Shown here: one piece after another, positions 1-5,950 of the stretch
How the letters are laid out: each line of letters begins with the position of its first letter
How positions within the stretch are numbered: the first letter of the stretch is position 1
Assembly: GCA_023481335.1 (NCBI GenBank)
Contig: JAMCWI010000049.1
Location: forward strand, 1-6,977
Direction: 5' to 3'
DNA: 6,977 nt
Source of the DNA: Bacillota bacterium
GTDB lineage: Bacteria > Bacillota > Desulfotomaculia > Desulfotomaculales > Desulfotomaculaceae
Program-made: the position numbers and the translations under genes
Notes under the pieces: model-generated
Databases searched by the model: none
The model's input: the letters and a program-made list of their open reading frames with translations, nothing else
Told to the model about the DNA's origin: nothing

Positions 1-64
1 AATTAAGTTTAGAAGAGTTCACCCCGGTTAGGTTTTGAATGATGGATAATTTATCGTCAAACAC
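1..64 (-). CDS. N-terminus of an unidentified protein, cut by the left window edge
   Basis: A minus-strand frame opens with GTG (complement of CAC at 62-64) and stays open to the window edge for 21 codons, beginning MFDDKLSIIQNLTG and continuing with VNSSKLN. The start is supported by a GGGGGAG ribosome site (complement of 71-77) placed 6 nt upstream. The preceding alcohol dehydrogenase ends only 14 bp away with no terminator between, so the two are probably cotranscribed. The visible residues resemble a polar/amphipathic N-terminal helix and show no signal peptide. A cytoplasmic sensor or regulator is possible, but too little is visible to assign a family. That the gene is real is fairly likely; its function is unknown. 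Confidence 0.6.
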   Translation of the reverse strand, partial: MFDDKLSIIQNLTGVNSSKLN

Positions 65-70
65 CAGGTT

Positions 71-77
71 CTCCCCC
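71..77 (-). promoter_or_regulatory. Ribosome binding site deciding the GTG start of the left-edge gene
   Basis: The minus strand reads GGGGGAG, complementary to the 3' end of 16S rRNA, 6 nt before a GTG at 64. It lies in the 14-bp gap after the dehydrogenase stop codon (79-81). Its quality is the main evidence that a new gene begins here. Confidence 0.6.
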
Positions 78-78
78 T

Positions 79-1239
79 TTAAAGGGCCCTTTTGTATAAA
101 TCTTCAAGCTCATCAGTGCTGCAATCCCTGGGGTTGGTCACCAGGCAGGCGTCCTTGATGGCATTGCTGCTCAATTCTTGGATATGTTCTTCTTTTAAAC
201 CCACTTGGTTCAGTCTTTCGGGGATGCCAATATCCCTGAAGAGTCTGCGTATGGCGGCGATTCCCCTCTCCGCTGCTTTCCATTTGCCCAACCCGGTGGT
301 TTGCACGCCCATGGCCTCCGCGATGTTGGCAAATCTTTCGCCGCAGGAGATCAGGTTAAACTCCATTACATAGGGGAGCAAAATGCCGTTGGTTTCACCG
401 TGGTGTAAGTCCAGAAGACCGTCCACCTGGTGTGTCATGGCATGGGTGGCACCCAAAATGGCATTGGAAAAAGCCAGGCCCGCCTGCAGACTGGCCATGG
501 CCATGGCCGACTTGGCCTCCAGGTTGGTCTTGCAGGCCACCGACTCCCGCAGGTTGGCGGTGATCAGGCGAATGGCCGCCAGCGCGTGCACATCTGTCAG
601 GGGGGTGGCAGCCAGGGAAACGTAAGCCTCGATGGCGTGGCTTAAGGCATCCACACCGGTGGCAGCCGTCAGACGGGCACTTTTGGTTTGCAATAAAGAG
701 GGATCTACGATGGCAATATCGGGAATCAGCGACTTGGAGATAATGGCCATTTTAACCTGTCTTGGTTTCTCAACAATCATAGAAAACTGGGAGACCTCGG
801 CACCGGAACCCCCGGTGCTGGACACTATGACCATGGGCGGTAGAGGGGAGGAGATCCTGTTGACCCCTTCGTAATCCTTAATCTGCCCGCTGTTGGTGGC
901 CAAAATGGCAATGGCTTTGGCCACATCAATGGGGCTGCCGCCGCCCACCGCAATAATTCCGTCACAGCCGCTGAACAGGTAATGACTGGCACCCTCCGCT
1001 ACTTCACAGTCCTTTGGGTTGGTGGTCAACCGATACCAGACGTAAGAACCAATGCCCGCTTCTTTAAGAAAGGCCAGGGCTTTGTCCACCCAACCGGCCT
1101 CTATAACTCCCCGGTCACTGACCAAAAAGGCCTTTTTTATCCCCAAACGGGCGGCGCTCTCCCCCACCTGGCTCAATGCTCCCAGGCCGAAGATGACCTC
1201 CGGGGCAACAAATTTACTAATGTTCATATTAGCAGGCAT
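79..1239 (-). CDS. Iron-containing alcohol dehydrogenase (divergent group III ADH)
   Basis: This 386-aa protein has the usual length of group III, Fe-dependent alcohol dehydrogenases, cytoplasmic enzymes that interconvert alcohols and aldehydes with NAD(P)H. The N-terminal half is the dinucleotide-binding domain with GGGSPID at about residues 99-105. The C-terminal helical domain carries the expected metal ligands Asp197, His201 (GVDALSHAIEAY), His266 and His280. The ATG at 1239 has a GGAGGT ribosome site 7 nt upstream; a second ATG four codons later is possible but worse placed. Compared with the neighbouring paralogue it deviates at conserved places: STGGSGAEVSQF instead of TTAGTxSEVTRF, and HQVDGLLDLHHGETN instead of HQLGGxYxLPHG. 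All four ligands remain, so it is probably active but on a different substrate. It is likely the first gene of an operon with the left-edge gene. The substrate cannot be read from the sequence. Confidence 0.93.
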   Translation of the reverse strand: MPANMNISKFVAPEVIFGLGALSQVGESAARLGIKKAFLVSDRGVIEAGWVDKALAFLKEAGIGSYVWYRLTTNPKDCEVAEGASHYLFSGCDGIIAVGGGSPIDVAKAIAILATNSGQIKDYEGVNRISSPLPPMVIVSSTGGSGAEVSQFSMIVEKPRQVKMAIISKSLIPDIAIVDPSLLQTKSARLTAATGVDALSHAIEAYVSLAATPLTDVHALAAIRLITANLRESVACKTNLEAKSAMAMASLQAGLAFSNAILGATHAMTHQVDGLLDLHHGETNGILLPYVMEFNLISCGERFANIAEAMGVQTTGLGKWKAAERGIAAIRRLFRDIGIPERLNQVGLKEEHIQELSSNAIKDACLVTNPRDCSTDELEDLYKRAL

Positions 1240-1246
1240 CGCTATT

Positions 1247-1252
1247 ACCTCC
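1247..1252 (-). promoter_or_regulatory. Ribosome binding site of the 79-1239 dehydrogenase
   Basis: The minus strand reads GGAGGT 7 nt before the ATG at 1239, supporting that start over the internal ATG at 1227. It directly adjoins a 10-bp palindrome at 1253-1262. Confidence 0.7.
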
Positions 1253-1262
1253 AGAATATTCT
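1253..1262 (-). repeat. 10-bp palindrome AGAATATTCT next to the ribosome site
   Basis: AGAATATTCT is a perfect dyad immediately upstream of the ribosome site of the 79-1239 dehydrogenase. A partial copy, AGAATATT in the minus direction, recurs about 45 bp upstream (1299-1306 on the plus strand reads AATATTCT). The placement near the predicted transcription start would suit a repressor operator. A 10-bp AT-rich palindrome can easily occur by chance, so this is only a candidate. Confidence 0.25.
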
Positions 1263-1269
1263 AAAAAGG

Positions 1270-1298
1270 TTTATAATTCTGTTTTAGGCATATATAAA
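1270..1298 (-). promoter_or_regulatory. Possible sigma-A promoter for the 79-1239 dehydrogenase
   Basis: On the minus strand TTTATA (complement of 1293-1298) and TATAAA (complement of 1270-1275) are separated by 17 bp. They match the -35 box at 4/6 and the -10 box at 5/6. Transcription would start near 1263, just upstream of the ribosome site. A promoter is expected here because a strong terminator (1335-1364) closes the upstream gene. The region is very AT-rich, so the exact boxes are uncertain. Confidence 0.3.
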
Positions 1299-1334
1299 AA
1301 TATTCTCCAAAAAAGTTTTCATCCCTGCCTATGT

Positions 1335-1364
1335 AAAAAAAACAGGTGAGCGAAGGCCCACCTG
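1335..1364 (-). terminator. Rho-independent terminator after the DhaT-like dehydrogenase
   Basis: The arms CAGGTG (1343-1348) and CACCTG (1359-1364) form a 6-bp stem, with two further GC pairs possible inside around a 4-nt loop. Read on the minus strand, the stem is followed directly by eight T residues (A-run at 1335-1342). It lies 40-70 bp past the stop codon of the 1404-2570 gene, a textbook intrinsic terminator. It separates the two dehydrogenases transcriptionally. Confidence 0.88.
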
Positions 1365-1403
1365 AAGAAGAATATATACTCATGGGGTTTATGATGGCAT
1401 GTT

Positions 1404-2570
1404 TTACAGGGCAGCCTTGAAGATGCCGATGACGTCTTCCAGGGTTGCCTTTCTGGGGTTGGTAAAGCTGCAAGCATCCTTCATGGCGTTTTCAGCCATG
1501 ATCTTGAGGTCCTCTTCCTTCACGCCCAGTTCGGTTAAGCCGGCGGGAATGCCTACGTCGGCAGACAGTTTCTTAATGGCGGCCAGGGCCTTGTCGGCAG
1601 CTTCACGGACAGACAGTCCGTCAACTTTTTCACCCATGGCTGCGGCGATGTCAGCAAAACGCTCGGGGCAAGCGATTAGGTTGAAAGCTTCCACGTGGGG
1701 CAGCAGGATGGCATTGCAGACGCCGTGGGGCAGGTTATAGAAGCCGCCCAATTGGTGAGCCATGGCGTGAACGTAACCCAGGGAAGCGTTGTTGAAGGCC
1801 ATGCCGGCTAAGAACTCAGCATAGGCCATTTTGTCACGGGCTGCCATATTTTCGCCGTTGGCAACGGCATTGCGCAGGTTGCCGGCGATCAGCTTGATGG
1901 CCATTAAAGCTGCGGCATCGGTAACCGGGGTGGCAATGGTGGATACATAAGCTTCCACGGCGTGGGTCAGTGCATCCATACCGGTGGCAGCGGTCAGAGC
2001 CGGGGGCATGCCAACCATTAAGAGCGGATCGTTGATGGCTACGTTAGGGGTGCAGCGCCAGTCTACAATGGCCATTTTTACTTTATTGCTGGTGTTGGTA
2101 ATGATGCAGAAGCGGGTCATTTCGGAAGCGGTACCGGCGGTGGTGTTTACAGCAATGAACGGAGGCATCGGTTTGGTGCTCTTGTTGATGCCTTCGAAGT
2201 CGCGGATATGGCCGCCGTTGGAGGCCACCAGGCCAACACCCTTGGCGCAGTCGTGGGAGCTGCCGCCGCCCAAGGAGAGGATCATGTCAGCACCGCAATC
2301 CTGATATACTTTTAAGCCGTCATGTACGTTGATATCGGTGGGGTTTGGCTCAGCACCGGCAAAAACAGTAACCTTAATGCCTTCGCTTTCAAGTAAAGCT
2401 TTAATGTCGTCAGCCATGCCGCCGGGGCGTCCCAGGAAAGCATCGGTAACGATCAGAACATTGCTGCCGCCAAGGGTCTTCACCTGGTTGGGGATTTCCT
2501 TGTGAGCGCCTACGCCCATGAGGTTAACCGTAGGAATAAAATAACCGTAAACCTGTTCACCCAATGCCAT
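1404..2570 (-). CDS. Iron-containing alcohol dehydrogenase, DhaT/ethanol dehydrogenase type
   Basis: This 388-aa group III alcohol dehydrogenase closely follows the 1,3-propanediol dehydrogenase (DhaT) and anaerobe ethanol dehydrogenase pattern. Characteristic stretches are EPNPTDINVHDG, GGGSSHDCAKG (101-111), VNTTAGTASEMTRF and INDPLLM. The metal site is fully conserved: Asp199 and His203 (GMDALTHAVEAY), His268 (GYVHAMAHQLGG) and His282 (YNLPHG). The ATG at 2570 follows AAGGAGGAG at the ideal distance. The gene forms a single-gene transcription unit between a sigma-54 promoter about 75 bp upstream and a strong terminator, so its expression probably depends on RpoN and a dedicated enhancer-binding activator. 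Likely role: NAD(H)-linked oxidation or formation of short primary alcohols in fermentation or sulfate-reducing growth. The exact substrate (ethanol, propanol, 1,3-propanediol) is inference. Confidence 0.95.
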   Translation of the reverse strand: MALGEQVYGYFIPTVNLMGVGAHKEIPNQVKTLGGSNVLIVTDAFLGRPGGMADDIKALLESEGIKVTVFAGAEPNPTDINVHDGLKVYQDCGADMILSLGGGSSHDCAKGVGLVASNGGHIRDFEGINKSTKPMPPFIAVNTTAGTASEMTRFCIITNTSNKVKMAIVDWRCTPNVAINDPLLMVGMPPALTAATGMDALTHAVEAYVSTIATPVTDAAALMAIKLIAGNLRNAVANGENMAARDKMAYAEFLAGMAFNNASLGYVHAMAHQLGGFYNLPHGVCNAILLPHVEAFNLIACPERFADIAAAMGEKVDGLSVREAADKALAAIKKLSADVGIPAGLTELGVKEEDLKIMAENAMKDACSFTNPRKATLEDVIGIFKAAL

Positions 2571-2577
2571 GAAAAAA

Positions 2578-2586
2578 CTCCTCCTT
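2578..2586 (-). promoter_or_regulatory. Strong ribosome binding site of the DhaT-like dehydrogenase
   Basis: The minus strand reads AAGGAGGAG ending 7 nt before the ATG at 2570. Immediately upstream lies a 15-bp AT-rich inverted repeat (2587-2601), and further up a short GGGGA/TCCCC stem (2607-2619). Both would be in the roughly 62-nt leader made from the sigma-54 promoter. Confidence 0.75.
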
Positions 2587-2643
2587 AAAATAATTTATTT
2601 TGTTCCGGGGAATCTCCCCTTGTTTTATATGCTTATTAGTAAA

Positions 2644-2658
2644 GCAAAGACCGTGCCA
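2644..2658 (-). promoter_or_regulatory. Sigma-54 (RpoN) -24/-12 promoter of the DhaT-like dehydrogenase
   Basis: The minus strand reads TGGCACGGTCTTTGC followed by TTT. This matches the sigma-54 consensus TGGCACG-N4-TTGCW completely, with the required spacing between the GG (-24) and GC (-12) elements. The predicted start of transcription is near 2632, giving a leader of about 62 nt before the ATG at 2570. Sigma-54 promoters need an AAA+ enhancer-binding activator, usually bound 80-200 bp upstream. The dyads at 2701-2771 fall in or near that range. Orientation, position and match all agree, so I regard this as one of the firmest regulatory calls in the window. Confidence 0.85.
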
Positions 2659-2700
2659 ATTATTCAGTATTTAATAAATTTTCTAACTATAAAGTGAATT

Positions 2701-2743
2701 GCGACTTCGGACAAGCCGGGGTGACCGGATAAAGTCAGCTTGT
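2701..2743. repeat. Cluster of overlapping dyads, candidate activator-binding region
   Basis: Three inverted repeats overlap: GACTT (2703-2707) with AAGTC (2732-2736), ACAAGC (2711-2716) with GCTTGT (2738-2743), and CCGG (2716-2719) with CCGG (2725-2728). The cluster is centred roughly 90 bp upstream of the predicted sigma-54 start site, across an AT-rich spacer. No T-run follows on either strand, so it is unlikely to be a terminator. A role as enhancer is inference from position. Confidence 0.35.
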
Positions 2744-2759
2744 GAGTAGATTGACTCCA

Positions 2760-2771
2760 TAATGTACATTA
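2760..2771. repeat. Perfect 12-bp palindrome TAATGTACATTA
   Basis: The dyad is exact over 12 bp and lies about 130 bp upstream of the predicted sigma-54 transcription start, also 120 bp upstream of the divergent capA-like gene. It could be a binding site for the enhancer-binding protein or for a regulator of capA. One or two such palindromes are expected by chance in a window this size, so the position is what makes it notable. Confidence 0.35.
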
Positions 2772-2890
2772 ACGGGACAAGGTATAAGTGCTAATTTGGA
2801 ACATTGGTCTAAGCTCGAACAATTTTTTTCATAGCAGGACTAAAGGCCCAGACAGCGAATAGATGATCAAACGTACAGGGATGTGATTTA

Positions 2891-4093
2891 ATGTTCCTTT
2901 TGTTTCGGTCTGCCTTCTTAATCTTTGGCTTTTTCCTGGTCCTGCTGGGATGCAGCACCGTGCCCACAGCAGACAACCCTCCTGTGGGAACGACCGCCGG
3001 GCCCGCTCCTCCGCTCCCGCAAACCGTTACCATTACCGCAGCGGGTGATTTCCTTATGCATATGCCGGTGGTGCAAGCGGCAAAAACCCGTGACGGTGCT
3101 TATGATTTCAAGCCCATCTTTTCAGAAGTAGAACATCTTTTGGGGGGTTCGGATCTTACCATCGTCAACCTGGAAACACGCCTGGCCGGCAAATCCTTTG
3201 GCTTCTCCGGTTACCCGGTCTTCAATACACCGGAGGCTTTGGCCTTTGATATGAAGGAAATCGGGGTGGATGTGGTCCTTACCGCTAACAATCACTGCCT
3301 GGATCAGGGCTGGCCGGGGGTTGTGAATACCTTAAACAACTTGGAGGCAGCGGGTTTAAGTCCCTTGGGAACCCATCGCAGCGCAGAGGAAGCCGGTGAG
3401 GTGTTTATTACTGAGGTCAAAGATATCAAAATTGGTATTTTAAACTACACAGAAAGCACCAACGGTATTCCTTTGCCAAAGGGGAAGGAATTTGCGGTAA
3501 ACCTTATCGAGCGAGAGAAAATTTATGAGGATATTGAGAAATTAAAAGATCGGCATGCTGAGATTATCATTGCTTGCCTCCATTTTGGCACGGAATACCA
3601 GCGCTACCCCAACCAGTTCCAAAGGAAGCTGGTGGAGGATTTGTTTAAAAGGGGCGTGGACATTGTTTTTGGTGACCATGTTCATGTCATTCAACCGATG
3701 GAATTGCAGAATGTTGTTACGGAAGAAGGAGAGAAACAGTGTTTTGTTGCCTACTCTTTAGGAAATTTCATTTCCAATCAAAGCTGGCGCTATTCCAACT
3801 GTGGTTTGATCGCCAATGTAGAGATAGAAAAGGCCCCAGCGGGCGAAATTAAAATAAAAAATGTCGACTATGTTCCGGTCTGGGTGGACACCTATGTACA
3901 AAACGGACACAGGAAATACCGTGTCCTTCCCGTGCAAAAGGCCATGGAGGATTTTCAGGCCAACACCAACCCCCTGCTAACGAAGGAAGACTATCGAATC
4001 CTACAGCAGGTTTGGCAGGATACAACCGCCCTCATTTCCGGTGCATGCCCGGTCATTGCACCCAAAAATGTGCCCGGAGGCAGTAAAATTTAG
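2891..4093 (+). CDS. CapA/PgsA-family lipoprotein (metallophosphatase-like fold)
   Basis: This 400-aa protein belongs to the CapA family, named for poly-gamma-glutamate capsule proteins and built on a calcineurin-like metallophosphatase fold. A hydrophobic signal of about 20 residues ends in the lipobox LLGC, with Cys21 as the lipidated residue. A Pro/Thr-rich tether (about 24-44) follows, so the domain should sit on the outer face of the membrane. Family motifs in order are GDFLMH (52-57), NLE (93-95), NNH (133-135), HFGTEY (231-236), GDHVHVIQP (261-269) and SLGNF (289-293). The start ATG has only a weak AGGG site at 2877-2880, about 10 nt away; an in-frame stop at 2864 excludes a much longer start. 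No capB/capC/pgs genes adjoin it, so capsule synthesis is not implied. Many stand-alone Firmicute CapA proteins have no known role. It is monocistronic, with a terminator directly downstream. Confidence 0.9.
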   Translation: MFLLFRSAFLIFGFFLVLLGCSTVPTADNPPVGTTAGPAPPLPQTVTITAAGDFLMHMPVVQAAKTRDGAYDFKPIFSEVEHLLGGSDLTIVNLETRLAGKSFGFSGYPVFNTPEALAFDMKEIGVDVVLTANNHCLDQGWPGVVNTLNNLEAAGLSPLGTHRSAEEAGEVFITEVKDIKIGILNYTESTNGIPLPKGKEFAVNLIEREKIYEDIEKLKDRHAEIIIACLHFGTEYQRYPNQFQRKLVEDLFKRGVDIVFGDHVHVIQPMELQNVVTEEGEKQCFVAYSLGNFISNQSWRYSNCGLIANVEIEKAPAGEIKIKNVDYVPVWVDTYVQNGHRKYRVLPVQKAMEDFQANTNPLLTKEDYRILQQVWQDTTALISGACPVIAPKNVPGGSKI

Positions 4094-4105
4094 CGTTGTA
4101 GGCAA

Positions 4106-4138
4106 AGAGTTTGGTACTAACTGCCAGGCTCTTTTCTT
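4106..4138 (+). terminator. Rho-independent terminator after the capA-like gene
   Basis: AGAGTTTGG (4106-4114) pairs with CCAGGCTCT (4124-4132) over nine pairs, two of them G-U, around a 9-nt loop. It is followed by TTTTCTT. It lies 12 bp after the stop codon, which ends the capA unit and implies separate transcription of the omega-amidase gene. Confidence 0.7.
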
Positions 4139-4280
4139 GTTGAACCCCCTCACACTTTCCCGTCCTTTTACATATTATGGAATAAATATTGTGGTAAAAA
4201 TAGAGTGGAGCAGGGCTTTTCCATGGACTCCTAAGAACACCCTGTGTTATGCTGAAAAAAAATAATAGTGAGGGATTTCT
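4139..4280 (+). other. Leader region of the omega-amidase gene
   Basis: There is no credible gene in these 142 bp. A promoter is expected because of the terminator upstream. TTTACA (4167-4172) is a good -35 match but has no -10 box at a standard distance, and TATTAT (4173-4178) is a -10 candidate with a poor -35. CAGGG (4211-4215) and CCCTG (4240-4244) could form a weak long-loop hairpin. GTGAGGG (4268-4274), 6 nt before the ATG at 4281, is the ribosome site. Confidence 0.4.
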
Positions 4281-5105
4281 ATGTCTGCCATCTTCAAGTT
4301 AGGCCTCTGTCAACTGCCGGTAAGTGCTGACAAGGCAGCCAATCTCAGCAATGCCCGGGATGCCGTAAAGGAAGCCGCCGCCTGTGGCTGTCAACTGGTG
4401 GCCCTGCCGGAAATGTTTAATTGCCCCTACGGCAATCAATATTTTTCTGCCTATGCCGAGGAGTTTCCCGGTGGAGAAACCATCCATACCCTTGCCGATC
4501 TGGCCCGGGAGCATGCGATCTACTTGGTGGGCGGCTCCCTTCCGGAAAGAGATGCGGGAAATCTCTACAATACCTCCTTCGTGTTTGGTCCCGAGGGAAC
4601 CCTGTTGACCCGCCATCGCAAAGTTCACCTTTTTGATATTGACATCCCGGGCGGCATTACCTTTAAGGAATCAGACACCCTCACTGCAGGAGATTCTGTG
4701 ACGGTCTTTGACACCCCCTTTTGCCGGGTGGGGGTGGCCATTTGTTATGATATACGGTTTCCTGAATTAACCCGTTCTATGGCCCTTAAAGGCAGCCAAC
4801 TCCTTGTTTTGCCCGCTGCCTTTAACATGACCACCGGCCCTGCCCACTGGGAGCTGACCATGCGGGCCCGGGCCCTGGATAACCAACTCTATGTGGCAGC
4901 CGTATCACCGGCCCGGGATGAAAAAGCGGGGTATGTGGCTTACGGCCACTCCATGGTTACCTCCCCCTGGGGTGAGGTGCTGGTGCAAGCCCATGAAAAA
5001 CCCGCCGTCCTAACGGCGGATATCGACTTGCGGTACCTATCCCGCATTCGGCAGCAGCTGCCGCTCCTAAAACACCGTCGGGAAACCGTTTATTTAGACA
5101 TTTGA
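4281..5105 (+). CDS. Omega-amidase, NIT2-type carbon-nitrogen hydrolase
   Basis: This 274-aa enzyme of the nitrilase superfamily has the catalytic triad Glu44 (LPEMFNCPYG), Lys114 (HRKVHLFDIDIPGG) and Cys155 (GVAICYDIRFPEL). The signature after the lysine and the length are those of NIT2/omega-amidases. These hydrolyse alpha-ketoglutaramate and alpha-ketosuccinamate to the keto acid and ammonia, removing the dead-end products of glutamine and asparagine transamination. It is cytoplasmic, with no signal peptide. The ATG at 4281 is preceded by GTGAGGG at 6 nt. A 42-bp gap without a terminator links it to the downstream peptidoglycan amidase, so the two are probably cotranscribed, although no functional link is apparent. 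The family and active site are clear. The precise substrate is inferred from the family, and other small amides are possible. Confidence 0.92.
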   Translation: MSAIFKLGLCQLPVSADKAANLSNARDAVKEAAACGCQLVALPEMFNCPYGNQYFSAYAEEFPGGETIHTLADLAREHAIYLVGGSLPERDAGNLYNTSFVFGPEGTLLTRHRKVHLFDIDIPGGITFKESDTLTAGDSVTVFDTPFCRVGVAICYDIRFPELTRSMALKGSQLLVLPAAFNMTTGPAHWELTMRARALDNQLYVAAVSPARDEKAGYVAYGHSMVTSPWGEVLVQAHEKPAVLTADIDLRYLSRIRQQLPLLKHRRETVYLDI

Positions 5106-5133
5106 TAAGCCTTCGATTAATAAGATAAATTGG

Positions 5134-5140
5134 AAGGAGG
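5134..5140 (+). promoter_or_regulatory. Ribosome binding site deciding the ATG start of the amidase
   Basis: AAGGAGG ends 7 nt before the ATG at 5148. A possible in-frame TTG at 5130 would place this site inside the coding region, so the ATG is chosen. Confidence 0.8.
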
Positions 5141-5147
5141 GTGTGAA

Positions 5148-5894
5148 ATGGAAAAAAAACTGGTTGTTATTGATCCTGGCCACGGCGGCCGGGACCCTGG
5201 CGCCATTGGTAATGGTTTGCTGGAAAAGGAGATTACCCTAATGTTGGCTCGTAAGATTGCCAAGAGATTGGGGTTCTACGATGTAGAGGTTCGTTTAACC
5301 CGGGACGACGATACCTATCTGTCCCTGGATGCCAGAGCATTTTTTGCCAACAATCTGAAGGCTGATTATTTCCTTTCCCTTCACGTTAATGCCGGTAGGG
5401 GCACCGGATTTGAAAGTTTTATTTATAACGGTCCGGTGGGTGCCAACACCTCTTCCTTGCGATCTATTATTCATAACAACATTGCAGCTTTTCTAAAAGA
5501 TTATGGCGTGGCGGACAGAGGTAAAAAAGCAGCCAACTTTGCTGTTTTAAGAGAAACCAATATGCCTGCAGCCCTGCTGGAGAATCTTTTTATTGATACG
5601 GCAAAGGATGCATCATTGTTAAAAGACGATAAATTTATCAGGGGTTTATGTGATGCCATCACCAAAGGACTGGCAGAAAGTCTGAGACTGACCTCGCTGC
5701 CAAAACCCACACCGACACCGGCACCGACTCCCCCTCCCACGGCTGTTCCCCCGGTATGGGACCCTCAAAAGGAAATCCAAAAGTTAAAAGAATCCGGGTT
5801 GCTGGCCAATGATCACCCTGCGGATGCGCCGGTTACCTGGGGAGAGTTCGCCACGGTTATCAATCGGCTGGTGAACCGTATCAAGAAGGACTAA
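5148..5894 (+). CDS. N-acetylmuramoyl-L-alanine amidase (Amidase_3), CwlC-like, no signal peptide
   Basis: This 248-aa zinc amidase cleaves the bond between N-acetylmuramic acid and L-alanine in peptidoglycan. The Amidase_3 catalytic domain occupies residues 3-180. Zinc ligands are His12 (DPGHGG), a Glu in LLEKEI (about 26) and His79 (SLHVNA), with the catalytic Glu145 in ALLENLFID. A Pro/Thr linker (185-203) leads to a 45-residue C-terminal module, from WDPQKEI through GEFATVINRL. This module resembles short wall-binding or SLH-like tails seen on Firmicute amidases and phage lysins. There is no signal peptide or membrane segment. This fits the sporulation mother-cell lysis amidases (CwlC type, about 255 aa) or a phage-derived endolysin, which reach the wall only after release. 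No other phage genes are nearby, so the sporulation role is preferred by inference. Confidence 0.92.
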   Translation: MEKKLVVIDPGHGGRDPGAIGNGLLEKEITLMLARKIAKRLGFYDVEVRLTRDDDTYLSLDARAFFANNLKADYFLSLHVNAGRGTGFESFIYNGPVGANTSSLRSIIHNNIAAFLKDYGVADRGKKAANFAVLRETNMPAALLENLFIDTAKDASLLKDDKFIRGLCDAITKGLAESLRLTSLPKPTPTPAPTPPPTAVPPVWDPQKEIQKLKESGLLANDHPADAPVTWGEFATVINRLVNRIKKD

Positions 5895-5950
5895 CGGGCC
5901 TCCGGGTAACATAAAATTTGATTCATATTATAGAAGAAGAAACCTTAAAA

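Larger units (their letters stand above)
2571..2890. other. 320-bp divergent intergenic regulatory region
   Basis: No credible gene lies here. From left to right it holds the dehydrogenase leader with its ribosome site and two small inverted repeats, then the sigma-54 promoter on the minus strand (2644-2658). Next comes an AT-rich stretch of about 40 bp (2659-2700), a dyad cluster (2701-2743) and the 12-bp palindrome (2760-2771). About 120 bp without clear structure then leads to the capA-like gene. I could not find a convincing plus-strand promoter for capA. TATAAG at 2783-2788 is a weak -10 candidate without a good -35. Confidence 0.7.

Noticed and set aside
3..38. Short plus-strand frame ending in TGA at the left edge, possibly a C-terminus
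   Set aside because: The minus-strand GTG frame over the same bases has a strong ribosome site and suits the operon context. Only one of the two is likely real.
2607..2619. GGGGA/TCCCC hairpin followed by TTGTTTT on the plus strand as a terminator
   Set aside because: The stem is only 5 bp with a 3-nt loop, and no plus-strand gene lies upstream to be terminated. It is more likely incidental structure in the minus-strand leader.
4167..4196. TTTACA as the -35 box of an omega-amidase promoter
   Set aside because: No acceptable -10 hexamer lies 16-18 bp downstream, so I did not call a promoter.
4041..4265. Plus-strand frame spanning the capA end and the following intergenic region
   Set aside because: It overlaps the capA 3' end and runs through the terminator, has no good ribosome site and shows no recognisable protein pattern.
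4299..4628. 109-codon minus-strand frame inside the omega-amidase gene
   Set aside because: It is a shadow of a well-supported gene with intact catalytic motifs and has no family pattern of its own.
5130..5147. Upstream TTG start for the peptidoglycan amidase
   Set aside because: It would put the AAGGAGG ribosome site inside the coding region, while the ATG at 5148 is ideally spaced from it and starts right at the conserved domain.
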